From assembly GCA_900546005.1 (NCBI GenBank), contig URBJ01000051.1:1-15447 (forward strand): a DNA stretch of 15,447 nt, given 5' to 3'. The notes under the pieces were generated by a model that saw only the letters and a program-made list of their open reading frames with translations, was not told where the DNA came from and did not search any database. Shown piece by piece: positions 6,590 to 14,096 of the stretch (position 1 is the stretch's first letter; each line of letters starts with the position of its first letter). The position numbers were made by a program, and so were the translations under genes. The stretch comes from an uncultured Alistipes sp. Lineage in GTDB: Bacteria; Bacteroidota; Bacteroidia; Bacteroidales; Rikenellaceae.

Positions 6590-8380
6590 TCAATTCCATG
6601 TTCCGTAGTCCCGATCGGCGTTGTAGTCGATAGCCGTGGCCTTCTCCGGAATGAAACGCAGGGGTTGGCGCTTGTCTTCGGTCGAAATATTGAAATATTG
6701 CATGCTGAGCCATCCGTTTTTCCCCAAGGCGATTCCCAACCGGATGTTGATCGTCCGGAAGATCAAGTGCTCGTTTTTGATCCGCACCCCCACCCCGAAC
6801 GTCGAATAAAATCCGTTATTGAACAGATTGCCGTCGTAGCCCAACAGCCCCATGTCGGCAAAACCGTATAGTGCAAACCGAAATCCCTTGAAATTCCACG
6901 GAGTAAAGCACACCGTCTCGCTGTTCAGTACCATCCGGTTGGTGCCGTACACCACTTCACGGAGCCCCCGGATTTCGGCTTTGTCATCGAAGCCGATGTA
7001 TTCATAGTATCCTTTCAGTCGGTTCCAGCCACGGGTAAAGTTCAAGTCGACGAACTGTCGCACCCGATAGCGCCCCTCTCCGAGCAGGTTGGAGAACCAG
7101 TTCAGATCCGAAATCAGTGTGGTGCGATAGAAGCGGCCGTCGGGATTGATGTAACTTCCGAGTCCGACGCCCCAACGCAGATATCCGATGGAGGTGAAGT
7201 GGCCGGCATGGAACATGCCTCCCGTGTACCAGCGATTCCGGAATTCGCCCCACGTTCGACCTCCGTACAGGGCGAACTGATAACCATAGGCAATATCCTC
7301 GTCCACTCCGTAGCCATAGATAAGCGACGATGTGCGGAACTGCTCCCGATAGAGTCCCACGCTGAAAAGCAGCGAATGTTCGTCATGGAAATAGGGGTTG
7401 GTTTCGATGTCTACATACGGCCGATCGTCGTAGCAGATCATGTTGTAGTGTCCCGTGAAGAATACGCTGTTGCGCATATTGGGGATGTAGAATGATTTGC
7501 CGCCCCATGCCCCCAATTTCGTGTAGGTTGTGGTAAAATCACGCTCATCGGTGTACTTGTCGATCGGCTCTTTCCGGTAGTAGCCGTAGGCTCCGACCAT
7601 ATAGTCCGTCGGGCGGATAAACTCTTTTTTCACCTCCGCGCCGAAGTCTGATTCGTCGAACCCTTTCCCGGCAATAATTCGGCCTGCAAAGAAACTACCC
7701 CAAAGGTTGGGGGTCGAAAACTCGAACAGATTGCCGCCGTATGCCCATGTCCGCCAGTTAAAGTAGGTCTTGATGTTGAGACTGTTTCCCCACCCGAGCA
7801 GATTGTCGTCGTAGAGTTCGAAATAGGTGTCGGCGTTGCTCTCCGCGTGAAGGTCGACGCCGATCGACCACCGGTCTCGGGTATAAATTATCAGATCCAC
7901 CGTCATCGTATCCTCGGCAAGAGGGACAACCTTCACATCCGCTTGGGAGATATAGTCTCGAGAACGGATCAATTGCCGGTTGTTCATAACTAACAGTGGA
8001 TCCAATGTGTCTCCGGGGTGAATAAAAATATCTCGGCGGATGGTCCGTTCCTGTGAGGTTCGATGCAGGGCATTGACCTTTTTTTCGCCCCAGATCCGGG
8101 TGGTCGAGTCGAAAACATTCTGACGGACTATCCGGATGCTGTTGATCGTCCGGCCGGCGTATTGTTCGAAATACTCTCGGTCTTTCTGGGCGGCGATCTG
8201 CTCGGCGGCTCGGTCTCGCGGCCGCACCGTCAGGGTCTCTCTCAACAGTCGGGCCAATCTGCGACGGGTCGTATGGGTAGTAGAATCGGTTTTTGTTGAG
8301 ACGTCCGCTTCCTGTTGTCCGTACACATCTACGGACAACAGGCACAATAAGGCAAATATGATCAAAAAGCGAACCGACAT
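6590..8380 (-). CDS. Omp85-like outer-membrane barrel protein with one POTRA-like domain
   Basis: A 596-residue outer-membrane protein of the BamA/TamA-like surface antigen type. It has a signal peptide at residues 1-21 (cleavage after VYG), then a basic stretch at about 38-58. A single POTRA-like domain lies at about 76-168 (GRTINSIRIV, VNALHRTSQERTIRR, the HPGDTLD turn, RSRDYISQADVKVV). From about residue 170 the sequence is strand-rich with many aromatic residues to the end, as in a beta-barrel. An IRGLREVVYG segment late in the barrel resembles the conserved RGF loop of Omp85 proteins. BamA itself has five POTRA domains and is larger, so this is not BamA. Role unknown; protein or lipid insertion or export at the outer membrane is possible. 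The last residues (DYGTWN) lack a terminal Phe after a non-barrel tail. It is transcribed alone, convergent with the lipoprotein gene. Confidence 0.85.
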   Translation of the reverse strand: MSVRFLIIFALLCLLSVDVYGQQEADVSTKTDSTTHTTRRRLARLLRETLTVRPRDRAAEQIAAQKDREYFEQYAGRTINSIRIVRQNVFDSTTRIWGEKKVNALHRTSQERTIRRDIFIHPGDTLDPLLVMNNRQLIRSRDYISQADVKVVPLAEDTMTVDLIIYTRDRWSIGVDLHAESNADTYFELYDDNLLGWGNSLNIKTYFNWRTWAYGGNLFEFSTPNLWGSFFAGRIIAGKGFDESDFGAEVKKEFIRPTDYMVGAYGYYRKEPIDKYTDERDFTTTYTKLGAWGGKSFYIPNMRNSVFFTGHYNMICYDDRPYVDIETNPYFHDEHSLLFSVGLYREQFRTSSLIYGYGVDEDIAYGYQFALYGGRTWGEFRNRWYTGGMFHAGHFTSIGYLRWGVGLGSYINPDGRFYRTTLISDLNWFSNLLGEGRYRVRQFVDLNFTRGWNRLKGYYEYIGFDDKAEIRGLREVVYGTNRMVLNSETVCFTPWNFKGFRFALYGFADMGLLGYDGNLFNNGFYSTFGVGVRIKNEHLIFRTINIRLGIALGKNGWLSMQYFNISTEDKRQPLRFIPEKATAIDYNADRDYGTWN

Positions 8381-8396
8381 TCTTGTATATCTCTAT

Positions 8397-8404
8397 CAAA
8401 GATA
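8397..8404 (-). promoter_or_regulatory. -7 promoter box of the outer-membrane protein gene
   Basis: TATCTTTG on the - strand (8404-8397) is a perfect TAnnTTTG box 16 bp before the ATG, predicting a very short leader of about 10 nt. No TTTG element is at the expected distance, because that stretch is the T-tract and stem of the rnf terminator. Confidence 0.5.
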
Positions 8405-8416
8405 ACGGATTTTTAG

Positions 8417-8463
8417 AAAAAAATTACGGGAAACAGAGGTAAAAAACCTCCGCTTCCCGTAAT
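8417..8463 (-). terminator. Intrinsic terminator of the rnf operon
   Basis: Ten-bp perfect arms, ATTACGGGAA (8463-8454 read on the - strand pairs with 8432-8423), extend inward through mismatches to a second GAGGT/ACCTC stem around a 5-nt loop. Seven T residues (8423-8417) follow on the - strand. It lies 22 bp past the rnfA stop, in the orientation that ends the rnf transcript. Confidence 0.92.
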
Positions 8464-8485
8464 CGGTTATCGCGTTGACCCGAGC

Positions 8486-9058
8486 CTATTGCTGAACCAA
8501 GCCCGAAAAGCCCATAAATGCCATAGCCAGAATTCCGGCAGTGAGCAGGGCAATTGGCATGCCTTTCATGGCACGCGGAATGTTCTCCAGCTCAAGCCGT
8601 TCCCGCAGACCGGCGAACAGAACAAGGGCCAAAGAGAATCCGATAGCCGTAGCGGCTGAAAATACGACCGATTGTCCGAGGTTGTACTCCTTTTGTACCG
8701 CCAGAATGGCGATTCCCAATACGGCGCAGTTGGTCGTGATCAGCGGCAGGAAGATTCCCAAAGCCTGATACAGTGAAGGGCTGACCTTTTTCAGAATGAT
8801 TTCGACCATCTGGACAAGTGCGGCGATTACGAGAATGAAGACAATGGTCTGCATGTATTCGATGCTGCCCAGTACGAAGTGTTGGAGCAGGTAGGTGACG
8901 ATCGACGAAATGGTCATGACGAACGTCACGGCAGCTCCCATGCCCAATGAGGTGTTTACCCTGTTGGAGACACCCAAGAACGGGCATATACCCAAAAATT
9001 GCGACAATACGACGTTGTTGACGAAGATGGCGCTTATGACGATGATCAAGTATTCCAT
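8486..9058 (-). CDS. rnfA: Rnf electron transport complex subunit A
   Basis: Integral membrane subunit of the Rnf ferredoxin:NAD+ oxidoreductase, which couples electron transfer to Na+ or H+ pumping. The 190-residue protein has about six membrane segments and the family signature [19 protein letters not shown] at residues 14-32, plus [15 protein letters not shown] near 104-118. Cys25 and Cys111 match the cysteines that, with two from RnfE, hold a [2Fe-2S] cluster inside the membrane in the related NQR structures. It is the last gene of the operon. Its ATG shares one base with the rnfE stop (TAATG), pointing to translational coupling. A strong terminator follows 22 bp downstream. Confidence 0.97.
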   Translation of the reverse strand: MEYLIIVISAIFVNNVVLSQFLGICPFLGVSNRVNTSLGMGAAVTFVMTISSIVTYLLQHFVLGSIEYMQTIVFILVIAALVQMVEIILKKVSPSLYQALGIFLPLITTNCAVLGIAILAVQKEYNLGQSVVFSAATAIGFSLALVLFAGLRERLELENIPRAMKGMPIALLTAGILAMAFMGFSGLVQQ

Positions 9059-9654
9059 TATTGTTTTGTTTTAGCCGTTATCTTATTGAAAATAACCATC
9101 AGGTAGGCCAGAGCGATGAATGCGCCCGGAGCCAGAACGAACAGCAGGATTCCGTCGCCTTCGACAAAAGGCAGCTTCACCCCGAAGATCGAACCGCTAC
9201 CGAGCAGCTCACGAACCGCACCCAATACGGTCAGCGAAAGCGTAAATCCTAAACCAATACCCAGTCCGTCCAAAGCGGAGTCCAAAACGTTGTTCTTCGA
9301 GGCAAAGGCTTCGGCACGCCCCAGAATGATGCAGTTGACAACAATCAACGGGATGAACACTCCGAGCGTATTGTAGAGTCCGGGGGTGTAGGCCTCCATG
9401 CAGAGTTGTACGATCGTAACGAACGCTGCGATCACGACGATGAACGAAGGTATGCGGATCTTGTCCGGAATTAGGTTCTTGATCAACGATATGGCCATGT
9501 TCGACAGGGTCAGTACAAACAGGGTGGCCACGCCCATACCCAACCCGTTCATGGCCGATGTAGTAGTTCCCAACGTGGGACACATCCCGAGCATCAGGAC
9601 GAATGTCGGATTCTCCTTGACGATCCCTTTGGTCAATAATCGGAGTCTATTCAT
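9058..9654 (-). CDS. rnfE: Rnf electron transport complex subunit E
   Basis: Second of the paired, mutually homologous membrane subunits RnfA/RnfE. I place the start at the ATG at 9654 ([18 protein letters not shown]), giving 198 residues. The open frame runs further to an upstream ATG at 9720, but the extra 22 residues overlap rnfG coding sequence and do not fit the family N-terminus. With this start the gene overlaps the rnfG stop by 8 bp (ATGAATAG). Key motif: [24 protein letters not shown] near residues 18-41, with Cys25; a second Cys108 lies in [18 protein letters not shown]. These match RnfA Cys25 and Cys111 as the four ligands of the shared membrane iron-sulfur site. About six membrane helices are predicted. 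Confidence 0.95.
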   Translation of the reverse strand: MNRLRLLTKGIVKENPTFVLMLGMCPTLGTTTSAMNGLGMGVATLFVLTLSNMAISLIKNLIPDKIRIPSFIVVIAAFVTIVQLCMEAYTPGLYNTLGVFIPLIVVNCIILGRAEAFASKNNVLDSALDGLGIGLGFTLSLTVLGAVRELLGSGSIFGVKLPFVEGDGILLFVLAPGAFIALAYLMVIFNKITAKTKQ

Positions 9655-10228
9655 GGCTGTCGTTTTTAGAAATCGTTTTATACACTTCGTAAGCTCGCTC
9701 GACGGCATCACAGAATGCACGGGACGAGATTGTCGAGGCCGTTATGGCATCCACGTCGCCCCCGTCTTTCTTGACCGAAAGCTTGAAATCTTCGGGATTC
9801 TTACCCTCGAACTGTACCGAAAAGTCGGATTTGCTCCGCTCGATTTTGTTGCCTAATCCGGGCGTCTCGTTGTGGGAAAGCGTCTCGACCCGATAGATCG
9901 TTCCGTCGCTCAGAAAACCAACCATCAGGCTGATCTCTCCGCCGAATCCCTTTTTCGTATAGGTCTCGATTGCATAGCCGCTCACTTCGTCTCCCTTTTT
10001 TGCGGTGTAGATGACGATCTCTTTGTCGCCGTCCTGTTGGACGACTTTGGTCTCCGAGGGGTTGTTGTCGAACTCCGGAACCACCGCAGCTATCGCATCC
10101 CTTATTTTCTTCTCTTTACTCAGGGCTATCGGCTCTTTGGTGACTTCGTACACCGCCGTTACCGAGAGCGAGGCTACGAACGTTACCACAAAGAGTACGA
10201 TAACCATATTTTTCAATGAACTTTTCAT
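9647..10228 (-). CDS. rnfG: Rnf electron transport complex subunit G (flavoprotein)
   Basis: Membrane-anchored flavin subunit of Rnf. It has one N-terminal membrane helix (about residues 8-27, VIVLFVVTFVASLSVTAVY) followed by an FMN_bind domain on the outer side. Family features are GKGFGG-like KKGFGGEISLMVGF, the HNETPGLG motif (near residues 118-125), and DAITASTISSRAFCDAV beginning at Asp160. FMN is normally attached through a phosphoester to Thr in an S/T-G-A-T motif. Here the matching residues are Thr163-Ala164-Ser165-Thr166, with Thr166 as the likely attachment site. The Gly to Ala and Ala to Ser changes are small and may be normal in this lineage. The 193-residue length is typical. It sits 14 bp after rnfD and overlaps rnfE by 8 bp. 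Confidence 0.95.
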   Translation of the reverse strand: MKSSLKNMVIVLFVVTFVASLSVTAVYEVTKEPIALSKEKKIRDAIAAVVPEFDNNPSETKVVQQDGDKEIVIYTAKKGDEVSGYAIETYTKKGFGGEISLMVGFLSDGTIYRVETLSHNETPGLGNKIERSKSDFSVQFEGKNPEDFKLSVKKDGGDVDAITASTISSRAFCDAVERAYEVYKTISKNDSHE

Positions 10229-10242
10229 AGCGTTCAGCGAAT

Positions 10243-11277
10243 TTAAGCGGGGCTAACCCCAAAACGTTTCGGTTTCATGTATTTGTTGATCAACGGAACC
10301 ACCGCATTCATAATCAGAATGGCGAATGACATGCCCTCCGGATAGGAACCCCACAGGCGGATCAGCATCGTGATGACACCGATTCCTACACCATAGACGA
10401 TCATGCCCTTGCGCGACATCGGTGAGGTTACGTAGTCCGTAGCCATAAACACCGCACCGAGAATGGCACCTCCGGTCAATAGATGGAAAACGGGGTTCAT
10501 GTAGTGCATGGGGTCGATCAGCCACGTGATGCCGCCAAAGAGGAACATGGATCCCAATACGGCAACCGGAATATGCCACGTGATTACCTTGCGGCACAAC
10601 ATATAGAGAAATCCGAGCAGCAGAGCCATGGCTGCGATCTCTCCGAGCGAACCCGCTTTGAACCCGAGCAGCATGTCGTTGTACGAGAATTTGTCTGCAA
10701 TGTCGGCTGTGGTCAGACCGTTGGCGAGCGACTCCTTGACATACCCGAGCAGTGTCGGTCCGGTGATCGCGTCGGTAGCCACATCGGCACTGACTTCAGC
10801 GGGCATCGAGGCGCCCGAAAGCGAATCGACCTGAGGCGGCGTAGCGAAACCGGTCATCTGAACCGGAAACGATATGAGCAAGAATACACGTCCTACCAAG
10901 GCCGGATTGAAAGGGTTGCAACCCAATCCTCCGAACGACATCTTCCCCACTCCGATGGCAACCAATGCCCCGAGCAGAATCATCCAAATGGGGAGTGTGC
11001 TCGGCAGATTGAATCCCAGCAGCACACCCGTGACAATGGCCGAAAGGTTGCCGATCGTCGGAGCACCTTTCAACAGATATTTCTGGATCAGGTATTCGAA
11101 CAGCACGCAACCGGCAACCGAAACTGCGGTTACGATCAAGGCGTTGACTCCGTAGACGATGACCGATACGATAAACGCCGGAATCAGAGCGATCAGCACA
11201 TCGCTCATCAGTCGCTTGGTCGAAAACGGACCGTGGATATGCGGAGAGGGTGAAACGATCAATTTTCCATTTTTCAT
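10243..11277 (-). CDS. rnfD: Rnf electron transport complex subunit D (flavoprotein)
   Basis: Polytopic membrane subunit of Rnf, homologous to NqrB. The 344-residue protein starts with the characteristic LIVSPSPHIHGPFST (residues 5-20). It then shows a long run of membrane segments, including NLSAIVTGVLLGFNLP, GGLGCNPFNPALVGRVFLL near 116-134, and late segments VFMATDYVTSPMSRKGMIVYG and LLTGGAILGAVFM. DAITGPTLLGY at about 169-179 carries the covalent-flavin motif T-G-P-T, with Thr175 the likely FMN-bearing residue (S/T-G-A-T in better-studied relatives). It lies 16 bp after rnfC and 14 bp before rnfG. Identification is secure; the coupling ion (Na+ or H+) cannot be read from the sequence. Confidence 0.97.
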   Translation of the reverse strand: MKNGKLIVSPSPHIHGPFSTKRLMSDVLIALIPAFIVSVIVYGVNALIVTAVSVAGCVLFEYLIQKYLLKGAPTIGNLSAIVTGVLLGFNLPSTLPIWMILLGALVAIGVGKMSFGGLGCNPFNPALVGRVFLLISFPVQMTGFATPPQVDSLSGASMPAEVSADVATDAITGPTLLGYVKESLANGLTTADIADKFSYNDMLLGFKAGSLGEIAAMALLLGFLYMLCRKVITWHIPVAVLGSMFLFGGITWLIDPMHYMNPVFHLLTGGAILGAVFMATDYVTSPMSRKGMIVYGVGIGVITMLIRLWGSYPEGMSFAILIMNAVVPLINKYMKPKRFGVSPA

Positions 11278-11293
11278 GGGTCTGTATTCGTAT

Positions 11294-12634
11294 TTATTTG
11301 TTTTGTTGAGCTTTATTCATTTTTATACGACGCAATACTTCAGCTTTTCCCACCCGGATGTAATCCAATAGGGGCAGATTGGCCGGACAGATATAGGAGC
11401 ACGATCCGCACTCTGCACAATCGGTGACATGCAACGGCTCGAGGTCATCGAAGCGTTCCAAGCGGGCCAGTTTGCTGATCAGATAGGGTTCGAGCCCCAT
11501 GCAGCAGACGCTGACGCACTTGGCGCATTTGATACAGCTCTGGGGTTGCCTGCGGACCGCACCTTTTTCGCGAATCATAACAATCCCCGACGTCCCTTTT
11601 GTGACCGGGGCGTCGACATTGGCTATTGCCCGCCCCATCATCGGGCCCCCGCATATCACTTTACCCACATCTTCAGGTAGGCCGCCACAACAATCTATCA
11701 ATGAGGAGATAGACGTTCCTAACCTGACGCGAAGATTTGAGGGGTGAGCCAACGAACGGCCGGCAACTGTAACGATACGCTCGAACAGGGGTTTGTTTTT
11801 CTGCACGGCCTCATAGACCGCAAAGGCTGTTCCTACATTCTGGACAACGACACCTACGTCCAACGGAAGTTTCCCGGAAGGAACTTTCCTTCCGGTCAGG
11901 GCTTCGATCAGCTGTTTTTCGCTCCCTTGCGGGTAGCGCACACGCAACGGTACAACCCCAATTTTTGGATTGTTTTCCGTCAGCTCCTGCAGGTGTGCAA
12001 TAGCATCGGGTTTGTTGTTCTCAATACCTATGAGGGCTTTGTCTACTTGTAGCACTTTACACAGCAGCTCGATTCCGACCAGAATTTCCTTGCCTTTTTC
12101 CAACATCAGTCGGTGGTCGGCAGTCAGAAATGGCTCACACTCTACACCGTTTATAATCAAGGTGTCTGCATGTTTTCCCTGAGGGATTGTCAGCTTGACA
12201 TGTGTCGGGAAAGTAGCACCTCCCAACCCGACGATACCTGCCTCCGTAATCTTTTTGAGTATCTCCTCACGCGACAAAGCGCAATTCTTGATCAGCGTAT
12301 CGCTTCGGTCAATCGTGTCGAGCCATTCGTCTCCTTCGACCTTTATCGTGACCGATGGTCGGCGAACTCCTCCGATGTCGGGCTGGCCGTCCACGGCTGT
12401 TACAGTGCCCGAAACCGACGAGTGAATGTATGCCGAGACGAAACCATTAGGCGTACCGATCACCTGTCCGACCAATACGCGATCTCCTTTTTTGACACAG
12501 GGAGTGGCCGGAGCCCCGATGTGCTGTCCGAGCGGCAGGACGACGCTCTCCGGAAGCGGCATGTCTTGGATCGCCTCCGTTCTACTGATTTTATATTCAG
12601 GCGGATGGATGCCGCCCAAGCTAAAACTTTTCAT
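11294..12634 (-). CDS. rnfC: Rnf electron transport complex subunit C (NADH-binding)
   Basis: Peripheral subunit of Rnf that binds NADH and FMN and passes electrons through iron-sulfur clusters. I use the ATG at 12634 (MKSFSLGGIHPPEYK), which matches the family start and gives 446 residues; the open frame reaches back to a TTG at 12652 that adds only six residues. In order: the N-terminal SLGGIHPPE, a lipoyl-like segment about 35-80, GLGGATFPTHVKL near 136-148 and NGVECEPFLTADHRLM near 162-177 (nucleotide/flavin part), an SLBB-like segment about 285-340, and two 4Fe-4S motifs, Cys367/370/373/377 and Cys406/409/412/416. The first cluster is followed by Cys378 instead of the usual Pro. It follows rnfB after 50 bp and precedes rnfD by 16 bp. 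Confidence 0.96.
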   Translation of the reverse strand: MKSFSLGGIHPPEYKISRTEAIQDMPLPESVVLPLGQHIGAPATPCVKKGDRVLVGQVIGTPNGFVSAYIHSSVSGTVTAVDGQPDIGGVRRPSVTIKVEGDEWLDTIDRSDTLIKNCALSREEILKKITEAGIVGLGGATFPTHVKLTIPQGKHADTLIINGVECEPFLTADHRLMLEKGKEILVGIELLCKVLQVDKALIGIENNKPDAIAHLQELTENNPKIGVVPLRVRYPQGSEKQLIEALTGRKVPSGKLPLDVGVVVQNVGTAFAVYEAVQKNKPLFERIVTVAGRSLAHPSNLRVRLGTSISSLIDCCGGLPEDVGKVICGGPMMGRAIANVDAPVTKGTSGIVMIREKGAVRRQPQSCIKCAKCVSVCCMGLEPYLISKLARLERFDDLEPLHVTDCAECGSCSYICPANLPLLDYIRVGKAEVLRRIKMNKAQQNK

Positions 12635-12684
12635 AAATATCGATTTCGACAAATCTTCAAATATTAACGGACTGCACGGACGGG

Positions 12685-13533
12685 TTACGCACCGACTTGA
12701 GATGCTGCTTCGGCTGGTTTGCGCGGAGGAAAGTTCACTTCACGAATACTGCCGGTCGGACACTCCGTGACACATTTGCGACACAGACGACACTTTTCGG
12801 CATCAATATAGGCCAGATTGTTTTGGAGGGTAATGGCTTCGAACGAACAGTTTTTGGCACACTTGCCACATCCGATACAAGCAACCTGACAAACTTTTCG
12901 GGCGATGGCTCCCTTGTCCTGATTCATGCAGCCGACATAAATGCGGCGTCCTTTCACCCCTTTCTTCCGGATCTCGATGATCCCCTTGGGGCAGGCTGCG
13001 ACACAAGCTCCACAGGCCGTGCACTTCTCTTCGTCCACTTCGGGGAGCTGGGTTTCCGGATTGATGGCGATTGCTCCGAATTGGCACACCGCGACACAAT
13101 CGCCGTTACCCAAACAGCCGTACGAACATCCGGTCTCACCACCGTAGAGGGCCGCTTCGACTTTGCAGGAGGGGGCTCCGTTGTATATATTCACATGCGG
13201 ACGCTTGTCGCACGAGCCATTGCAACGGACCACCGCGATCATCGGCTCCCTTTCAGCGGCTGTCTTTCCCAGATAGTCTGCTATTTTTTTCATTACGTCG
13301 CTTCCGCCGACCGAGCAATAGAGCGATGAGATATCGTCACTCTTGACTAACTGATCGGCCAAGCCGCGACACCCCGGGAAGCCGCATCCGCCACAATTTG
13401 CACCCGGGAGCATCTTTTCCACCTCATCGATGCGCGGATCCTCCTCGACTTTGAATTTTTGTGCAACCACAAACAGCAACACAGCGGCCACAATCCCGAT
13501 TACACACAATGCTAAAACAGCAATCATATTCAT
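12685..13533 (-). CDS. rnfB: Rnf electron transport complex subunit B (ferredoxin-like)
   Basis: Entry point for electrons from reduced ferredoxin. One N-terminal membrane helix (about residues 3-24) anchors it. A 4Fe-4S domain with Cys47, Cys50, Cys55 and Cys73 (GANCGGCGFPGC) follows. The rest carries four ferredoxin-type cysteine sets: 136/140/146/150, 171/174/177/181, 219/222/225/229 and 248/251/254/258. That suggests up to five clusters. At 282 residues it is the long form of RnfB seen in anaerobes, rather than the short proteobacterial form of about 190 residues. It is the first rnf gene, 32 bp after rseC and 50 bp before rnfC. The start is ATG at 13533; an ATG two codons later is also possible. 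Confidence 0.96.
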   Translation of the reverse strand: MNMIAVLALCVIGIVAAVLLFVVAQKFKVEEDPRIDEVEKMLPGANCGGCGFPGCRGLADQLVKSDDISSLYCSVGGSDVMKKIADYLGKTAAEREPMIAVVRCNGSCDKRPHVNIYNGAPSCKVEAALYGGETGCSYGCLGNGDCVAVCQFGAIAINPETQLPEVDEEKCTACGACVAACPKGIIEIRKKGVKGRRIYVGCMNQDKGAIARKVCQVACIGCGKCAKNCSFEAITLQNNLAYIDAEKCRLCRKCVTECPTGSIREVNFPPRKPAEAASQVGA

Positions 13534-13565
13534 ACTAAATGAAATATAACACTAACCTAAAGTTT

Positions 13566-13991
13566 TTATTGATTTAATTTTCTGACCTTAAAAACAAACT
13601 CGCGCGACAGCCGGCTACGAGCCACGTACAAGATGACATAATATACCACCAGTACAGACAGGGCGCTCACTCCGGAAATCAACTCTCCACACCCTGCTTG
13701 CAACAATACAAGCAAAAGAAATAGCACCAATAAAAAGGGAAGAATATACGCGATCCATACCGCCTTGATCCCCATGACTGTTTCGGTGTACACCTCGACC
13801 TCTTCTCCTTCTGAAAAATACGAGGCCAACGGTGTCTCTATGACCATACGTTTTTCCCGGCTTTCGGCAGCGCCGCAGTACCCCTTGGCGTGACACGAGG
13901 CACACGCACTCTCCGACAGAACGACGACGTCGACATAATTATCCGCAACTTGAATAACTTTAGCCCGATGTGTAATGACTTCTCCTTTCAC
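13566..13991 (-). CDS. rseC: RseC/MucC-family SoxR-reducing-system protein
   Basis: A 141-residue inner-membrane protein of the RseC family, which in E. coli works with the Rnf-like Rsx complex to keep SoxR reduced. Family features are the N-terminal strand-rich domain with a cysteine motif SACASCHAKGYCGAAES (Cys30, Cys33, Cys39), then SREKRMVIETP, and two membrane helices at about residues 75-97 and 103-125. The start is a GTG at 13991, supported by an AAGGA ribosome binding site 8 nt upstream; no in-frame ATG precedes it. It stands directly before rnfB (32 bp), so it belongs to the rnf operon. In an anaerobe the role is more probably Rnf assembly or cofactor insertion than SoxR reduction; that is an inference. 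No SoxR gene is in the window. Confidence 0.93.
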   Translation of the reverse strand: MKGEVITHRAKVIQVADNYVDVVVLSESACASCHAKGYCGAAESREKRMVIETPLASYFSEGEEVEVYTETVMGIKAVWIAYILPFLLVLFLLLVLLQAGCGELISGVSALSVLVVYYVILYVARSRLSREFVFKVRKLNQ

Positions 13992-14022
13992 CGCATTAAT
14001 CCTTCTTCACTTTTGTCGCCGA

Positions 14023-14030
14023 CAAAGTTC
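14023..14030 (-). promoter_or_regulatory. Possible -7 promoter box of the rseC-rnf operon
   Basis: GAACTTTG on the - strand (14030-14023) is a 7 of 8 match to TAnnTTTG, 31 bp upstream of the rseC GTG, in the 105-bp gap after nadE. No TTTG element is at the right spacing, so this is weak. It is the only promoter candidate I see for the operon apart from read-through from nadE. Confidence 0.25.
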
Positions 14031-14096
14031 ATCTCTTCTTTCGAACCATCGCTTTGTCGTCTTGTTTCTGTCTCGATCGCCTCCGCACGGATGGAT

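Noticed and set aside
7758..8399. 213-residue open frame on the - strand
   Set aside because: Overlaps the barrel protein in another frame and is rich in Arg, Pro and Ser as expected of a frame-shifted shadow.
9655..9720. Longer rnfE start at 9720
   Set aside because: The extra 22 residues overlap rnfG and do not fit RnfE; the ATG at 9654 gives the normal N-terminus.
10483..11253. 256-residue open frame on the + strand
   Set aside because: Antisense shadow of rnfD; it is a low-complexity, charged sequence with no membrane segment or domain.
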